A stretch of DNA of 10,481 bases from contig CAMWQD010000025.1 of assembly GCA_947176325.1 (NCBI GenBank), positions 1-10,481 of the forward strand, in the 5' to 3' direction. The translations under genes and the position numbers were made by a program. This stretch comes from an uncultured Bacteroidales bacterium (GTDB lineage: Bacteria; Bacteroidota; Bacteroidia; Bacteroidales; P3). Positions 7,537-10,481 of the stretch are shown here, in pieces (position 1 is the first letter of the stretch; each line of letters opens with the position of its first letter). The notes beneath the pieces were generated by a model that was not told the origin of the DNA, did not search any database, and saw nothing but the letters and a program-made list of their open reading frames with translations.

Positions 7537-9168
7537 TTACAGTTGAGGGCCGGCGGCAACCAAGCGCTTGCCTTCTTCGGTATCGGTGAAGTTCTCGAAA
7601 TTCTTGATGAATTTGGCGCCGAGGTCGCGGGCGGCCTTGTCCCAATCTTCGGGGTTGGCCCACAGGTTGCGCGGGTTGAGAATCTTGGAATCCACCCCGT
7701 TCACCATAGTGGGAACATCGAGGTTGAACACCGGAATCTTCTCGGTGGGAGCCTTGTCGAGCGAACCGTCGAGAATGGCGTTGATGATGGCGCGGGTGGA
7801 GGGGATGTCGATACGGCGACCCACACCGTAAGGCCCTCCGATCCAGCCGGTATTCACCAAATAGGCCGTGGAGTTGTGCAGCTTCATCTTCTTGACCAGC
7901 TCACGCGCATAGACGGTGGGGTGAAGCAGGAGGAAAGCCGCTCCGAAGCAGGACGAGAACGTGGGCGTGGGTTCCTTGATGCCGCGCTCGGTTCCCGCAA
8001 CCTTGGCCGTGTAGCCGCTCAGGAACTGGTATTGCGTCTGGTCGGGGTCGAGACGCGAAACGGGAGGCAACACGCCGAAAGCGTCGGCGGTGAGGAAAAT
8101 CACCTTGCTCGGATGTCCGCCCTTCGAAACGGGTTTTACAATGTTGTTGATGTGATAGATAGGATACGAAACGCGGGTGTTTTCGGTCTTGGAGGCATCG
8201 TCGTAGTCGATTTTGCCCGTCTTGGGGTCGAACACCACGTTTTCCAAGAGCGCGTCGCGCTTGATGGCGCCGAAAATATCGGGTTCGTTTTCTTTGGAGA
8301 GGTGGATGCACTTGGCGTAGCATCCACCTTCGAAGTTGAACACGCCCTCGTCGTCCCAGCCGTGTTCATCGTCGCCGATAAGCTGGCGTTTGGGGTCGGT
8401 GGAAAGGGTGGTCTTGCCGGTGCCCGAAAGCCCGAAGAAAATGGCCGTATCGCCGTCTTTTCCCATATTGGCCGAGCAGTGCATGGCCGCCATGCCCTTG
8501 AGGGGCAAAAAGTAGTTCATCACCGAGAAAAAGCCTTTCTTCATCTCGCCGCCATACCACGTGCCGCCCACGATAGCCCTTCCCAAATCGAGGTTGAAGG
8601 CCACATACACTTCGCTGTTCATGCCTTCGGCCTTGTAGTCGGGATAGGTGGTCTTGCAAGCGTTGAGCATCACGAAATCGGGCTTGAAGTTCTTTTCTTC
8701 CTCGGCGGTGGGGCGGATGAACATATTTTTGGCGAAATGCGCCTGCCAAGCCACTTCCGTAACGATACGGATAGCCAGACGGGTGTTTTCGTTGGCACCC
8801 ACGAAACCGTCCTGCACATAGAGGTTCTTGCCCGAAAGCTGTTTTACGCTGTTGGCTTCCAATTTCTTCCACAGTTCGGGAGAAATGGGGTGGTTGTCGG
8901 AACCCTTGCGGTTGGGAGCCGCCCACCAAACGTTATTTTCGGAAGCCGGGTTGCGCACAATGTATTTGTCTTTGGGCGAGCGTCCCGTAAAGATGCCCGT
9001 GTCGACGGTCATCGCACCGGTTTCGGTGAGATAGCAACGGTCGAAGCCGCTCAACGAAGCGTCGGACTCGTGTTTGAAAAGTTCGTCGTAAGAAAGATTG
9101 TAAAAAATTTCCTTGACACCCGAAAGACCGTAACTTTCAAGGTCTTTCTGTAATTTTTGCATTTCCAT
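7537..9168 (-). CDS. pckA: Phosphoenolpyruvate carboxykinase (ATP)
   Basis: It interconverts oxaloacetate + ATP and phosphoenolpyruvate + CO2 + ADP in the cytosol. In anaerobic Bacteroidota it often works toward CO2 fixation on the way to succinate; the direction cannot be read from sequence. The 543-residue product shows GRSPKDKY (Arg63) for substrate binding and WYGGEMKKG (204-212) with metal-binding Lys211. His230 lies in MHCSAN. P-loop GLSGTGKT (246-253) precedes LIGDDEHGWDD (263-273, Asp267), and TRVSYPIYHI follows (Arg332). All catalytic residues are present, and the length is typical of ATP-type enzymes. A GGPYGVG loop (444-450) replaces the shorter NG-SGK loop of E. coli-like enzymes. 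ATG 9168 is followed two codons later by another ATG (9162); neither has a ribosome site. The upstream gap to the membrane-protein gene is 64 bp, and the large outer-membrane gene follows after 14 bp. Identity is very secure. Confidence 0.97.
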   Translation of the reverse strand: MEMQKLQKDLESYGLSGVKEIFYNLSYDELFKHESDASLSGFDRCYLTETGAMTVDTGIFTGRSPKDKYIVRNPASENNVWWAAPNRKGSDNHPISPELWKKLEANSVKQLSGKNLYVQDGFVGANENTRLAIRIVTEVAWQAHFAKNMFIRPTAEEEKNFKPDFVMLNACKTTYPDYKAEGMNSEVYVAFNLDLGRAIVGGTWYGGEMKKGFFSVMNYFLPLKGMAAMHCSANMGKDGDTAIFFGLSGTGKTTLSTDPKRQLIGDDEHGWDDEGVFNFEGGCYAKCIHLSKENEPDIFGAIKRDALLENVVFDPKTGKIDYDDASKTENTRVSYPIYHINNIVKPVSKGGHPSKVIFLTADAFGVLPPVSRLDPDQTQYQFLSGYTAKVAGTERGIKEPTPTFSSCFGAAFLLLHPTVYARELVKKMKLHNSTAYLVNTGWIGGPYGVGRRIDIPSTRAIINAILDGSLDKAPTEKIPVFNLDVPTMVNGVDSKILNPRNLWANPEDWDKAARDLGAKFIKNFENFTDTEEGKRLVAAGPQL

Positions 9169-9206
9169 AGATAAGTTGGTTTATTTCTTTTAATCTTTTG
9201 TTCGCC

Positions 9207-9233
9207 GCCCGTCTGCCCTGCGGGAAAGCGGGC
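9207..9233. other. GC-rich imperfect inverted repeat in the pckA leader
   Basis: GCCCG (9207-9211) pairs with CGGGC (9229-9233), and an inner CCC (9216-9218) can pair with GGG (9222-9224). It falls between the Gate-protein stop codon and the pckA start, about 40 bases before pckA. No T-run follows it on either strand, so it does not look like an intrinsic terminator. It might be an RNA leader or mRNA-processing structure, but the pairing is short and broken. Confidence 0.25.
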
Positions 9234-10381
9234 TAAAAAACAAGCGAAAATAATAAATAAAACAGATGAGCGGAAACCCCCGCGCAAAGCCCTCCTATCG
9301 TGTGCGCTCCGATGGCTTTCGGAACGAGGTTGCGGTAGCCGAGCGAATCGAGCATGGCCGAATGCGTGGAGAGATAGCCGCTCCAGCACATACCCATGGC
9401 GGTGAATACGGCAATGACGTTATTGTCTACAAAGCCTTCGGCAATGAAAGTGGGAACCAAGCCCAACGCAGCACCCACCGCACCTAAAGCGGTGATAGGG
9501 AAAGCAATGAGTTCGGGATGCTGGAAGCCGAAAAGCCATTCGAACAGGAAGTTCACCTTTCCCGCCAGCCAAGGCAGAAGAGGCACACCCTCGTAGGCCG
9601 CGCCCGTGTAGCTTCCACCGGCGCCTGTGCCGAAAGTAATCATCATCACCACCGTCGAAATCACGATAACCCCCGGAATGATGGCCAAACCCAACTGAAC
9701 GCCATCCTTGCCGCCGTCCAGAATCGCATTCAGACCACGGATAAACACGCCCCCCTCCGACTTGAACGAAATCTTCTCCTTGTCGCCGCCCGAAGCTTCC
9801 TCCTCCTTATATTGCGGATAGGCCTTGATGATGGCGCGTTGCATGAGGCGGGTGGAAACGATGCTGCCCACCACGGCCCCCAAAAGCCCGATAGAGGCTC
9901 CCATGCCGTAGCCCTTGCCCACCATGAAGGCAATCACCACCAATCCCATGCCGAAAGCCGTGCCGAAATTGGTGAGCGAAATCAACTGATATTTTTTAAA
10001 ATAGCTGCTGAAATTCTTGTCGTGCGCCAAGGAAATGATAGCGGGATTGTCGCTGAGAAACGTGAGCACCGCGCCCAAAGCCGCCACGCCGGGGAGGTTG
10101 AAAAGAGGCTTCATGAGCGGACGGAGAATGTTTTCGAGCAGGCGCACCACGCCGAATTCGGTGAGCAAGCGCCCCAACGCGCCCGTAAGCACGGTAATGC
10201 CCATGAGGTAGAAGCAGGTGTTGAGCAAGAGGTCGTGCGCCGTCTTCATCATGGTGTTGAGCATGTTGGGCGTGCCCATGCGACGCGCCAGAATGCCAAA
10301 CGCCACAAAGAAAACCACCAAGAACACCATCGCTTCGATAGTGCGCTTTGTGGTGAATTTCAGGTCTTTATATTTTTTCAT
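9233..10381 (-). CDS. Multi-pass membrane protein with nucleoside-recognition (Gate) domains
   Basis: The 382-residue product is mostly hydrophobic, with about nine or ten membrane segments (roughly 14-33, 48-69, 97-110, 138-155, 160-178, 228-251, 265-285, 290-313, 318-335, 360-382). A charged cytoplasmic-looking loop lies at 186-212. It resembles the family annotated as nucleoside-recognition/Gate-domain membrane proteins (related to YjiH and SpmA/SpmB), whose true substrates are mostly unknown; nucleoside transport is only a name-based suggestion. Two stretches look alike: 97-122 and 295-320 share P..ALGAV and, eight residues later, a Pro followed by Ile and Asp. This suggests duplicated Gate halves. 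I chose the ATG at 10381; a TTG at 10408 in frame would add nine residues but has no support. It begins 29 bp after the upstream gene's stop and ends 64 bp before pckA. The family assignment is moderate, the membrane location secure. Confidence 0.75.
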   Translation of the reverse strand: MKKYKDLKFTTKRTIEAMVFLVVFFVAFGILARRMGTPNMLNTMMKTAHDLLLNTCFYLMGITVLTGALGRLLTEFGVVRLLENILRPLMKPLFNLPGVAALGAVLTFLSDNPAIISLAHDKNFSSYFKKYQLISLTNFGTAFGMGLVVIAFMVGKGYGMGASIGLLGAVVGSIVSTRLMQRAIIKAYPQYKEEEASGGDKEKISFKSEGGVFIRGLNAILDGGKDGVQLGLAIIPGVIVISTVVMMITFGTGAGGSYTGAAYEGVPLLPWLAGKVNFLFEWLFGFQHPELIAFPITALGAVGAALGLVPTFIAEGFVDNNVIAVFTAMGMCWSGYLSTHSAMLDSLGYRNLVPKAIGAHTIGGLCAGVSAHLFYLLFSLVF

Positions 10382-10382
10382 A

Positions 10383-10396
10383 GCGAAACGTTTCGC
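10383..10396. promoter_or_regulatory. Perfect 14-bp palindrome, possible operator
   Basis: GCGAAACGTTTCGC is a perfect inverted repeat ending 2 bases upstream of the membrane-protein ATG at 10381. A central AACGTT flanked by short GC arms is typical of operators for LacI/PurR-type repressors. It lies in a 29-bp gap between genes that run the same way, so it could also simply be a small hairpin at the start codon. Chance occurrence of a 14-bp palindrome somewhere in 10 kb is not negligible. Confidence 0.3.
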
Positions 10397-10410
10397 GATT
10401 ATTTTCAAGA

Positions 10411-10481
10411 TTATTTCCGCTCAAACGCGCGCAGGAGCCACGTGAAGCCCACGGCCACGGTATGGCTCTTGAAGTTGTCGG
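10411..10481 (-). CDS. 3' end of an unidentified gene, possibly an outer-membrane barrel protein
   Basis: The minus strand is open from the window edge to a TAA at 10411-10413 and encodes 22 residues. The stretch KSHTVAVGFTWLLRAF alternates polar and hydrophobic/aromatic residues like the last beta-strand of a Bacteroidota outer-membrane barrel. The protein then ends in ERK. The reading frame is in the same direction as, and 29 bp from, the Gate-protein gene. With so few residues, neither family nor function can be assigned; that it is coding is supported by the frame, its close spacing and the absence of any other gene here. Confidence 0.5.
   Translation of the reverse strand, partial: DNFKSHTVAVGFTWLLRAFERK

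Noticed and set aside
7543..9153. A 536-codon open frame antisense to nearly all of pckA
   Set aside because: The pckA motifs prove the minus strand is coding. The antisense frame stays open because pckA rarely uses TTA, CTA and TCA codons in the matching register, and its translation resembles no family I know.
9207..9240. Intrinsic terminator between the Gate-protein gene and pckA
   Set aside because: The hairpin is short and interrupted. In the direction of transcription the T-run precedes it instead of following it, so it lacks the layout of an intrinsic terminator.
10382..10408. TTG at 10408 as start of the Gate-type membrane protein
   Set aside because: TTG starts are rare, there is no ribosome site before it, and the ATG at 10381 gives a conventional basic N-terminus just before the first membrane segment.

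Overview
The window looks like a chromosomal segment of a Bacteroidota (probably Bacteroidales) bacterium with a fairly GC-rich genome. The evidence is the SufB-SufC-SufD gene order, scarce Shine-Dalgarno sequences, a TAnnTTTG-type promoter element and the protein types present (an outer-membrane barrel fused to a TolB-like propeller, and an ATP-dependent PEP carboxykinase). The genus cannot be fixed from sequence alone. Nearly every base is coding. There is no tRNA, rRNA, CRISPR array, transposase or phage gene.

Left part (1-4054). The window opens with the 5' end of a leftward gene for a Wzx-type polysaccharide flippase. Across a 51-bp divergent spacer, the sufB-sufC-sufD operon runs rightward and encodes the SufBC2D scaffold that builds Fe-S clusters. 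The key residues of the scaffold are present. SufD carries an unusual four-cysteine tail. No cysteine desulfurase (sufS) or sulfur carrier (sufE/sufU) follows. The 114-bp sufB-sufC gap consists largely of three different degenerate 7-bp repeats, unlike the 8-bp sufC-sufD gap.

Right part (4058-10481). All genes run leftward. From upstream to downstream they are: the last 23 codons of an unidentified, possibly outer-membrane, protein; a multi-pass membrane protein of the nucleoside-recognition/Gate type; pckA (PEP carboxykinase, gluconeogenic or anaplerotic); and a 1154-residue protein with signal peptide, degenerate gluzincin-like domain, TolB/PD40 propeller and Omp85-like barrel. The gaps are 29, 64 and 14 bp, so these genes are probably co-transcribed at least in part. 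The large gene converges on sufD with only 3 bp between the stop codons.

The suf and pckA genes are ordinary core metabolism. The least understood items are the 1154-residue fusion protein, the heptamer-repeat spacer inside the suf operon, and the cysteine-rich SufD tail. No defence system or other clearly new multi-gene system is evident.
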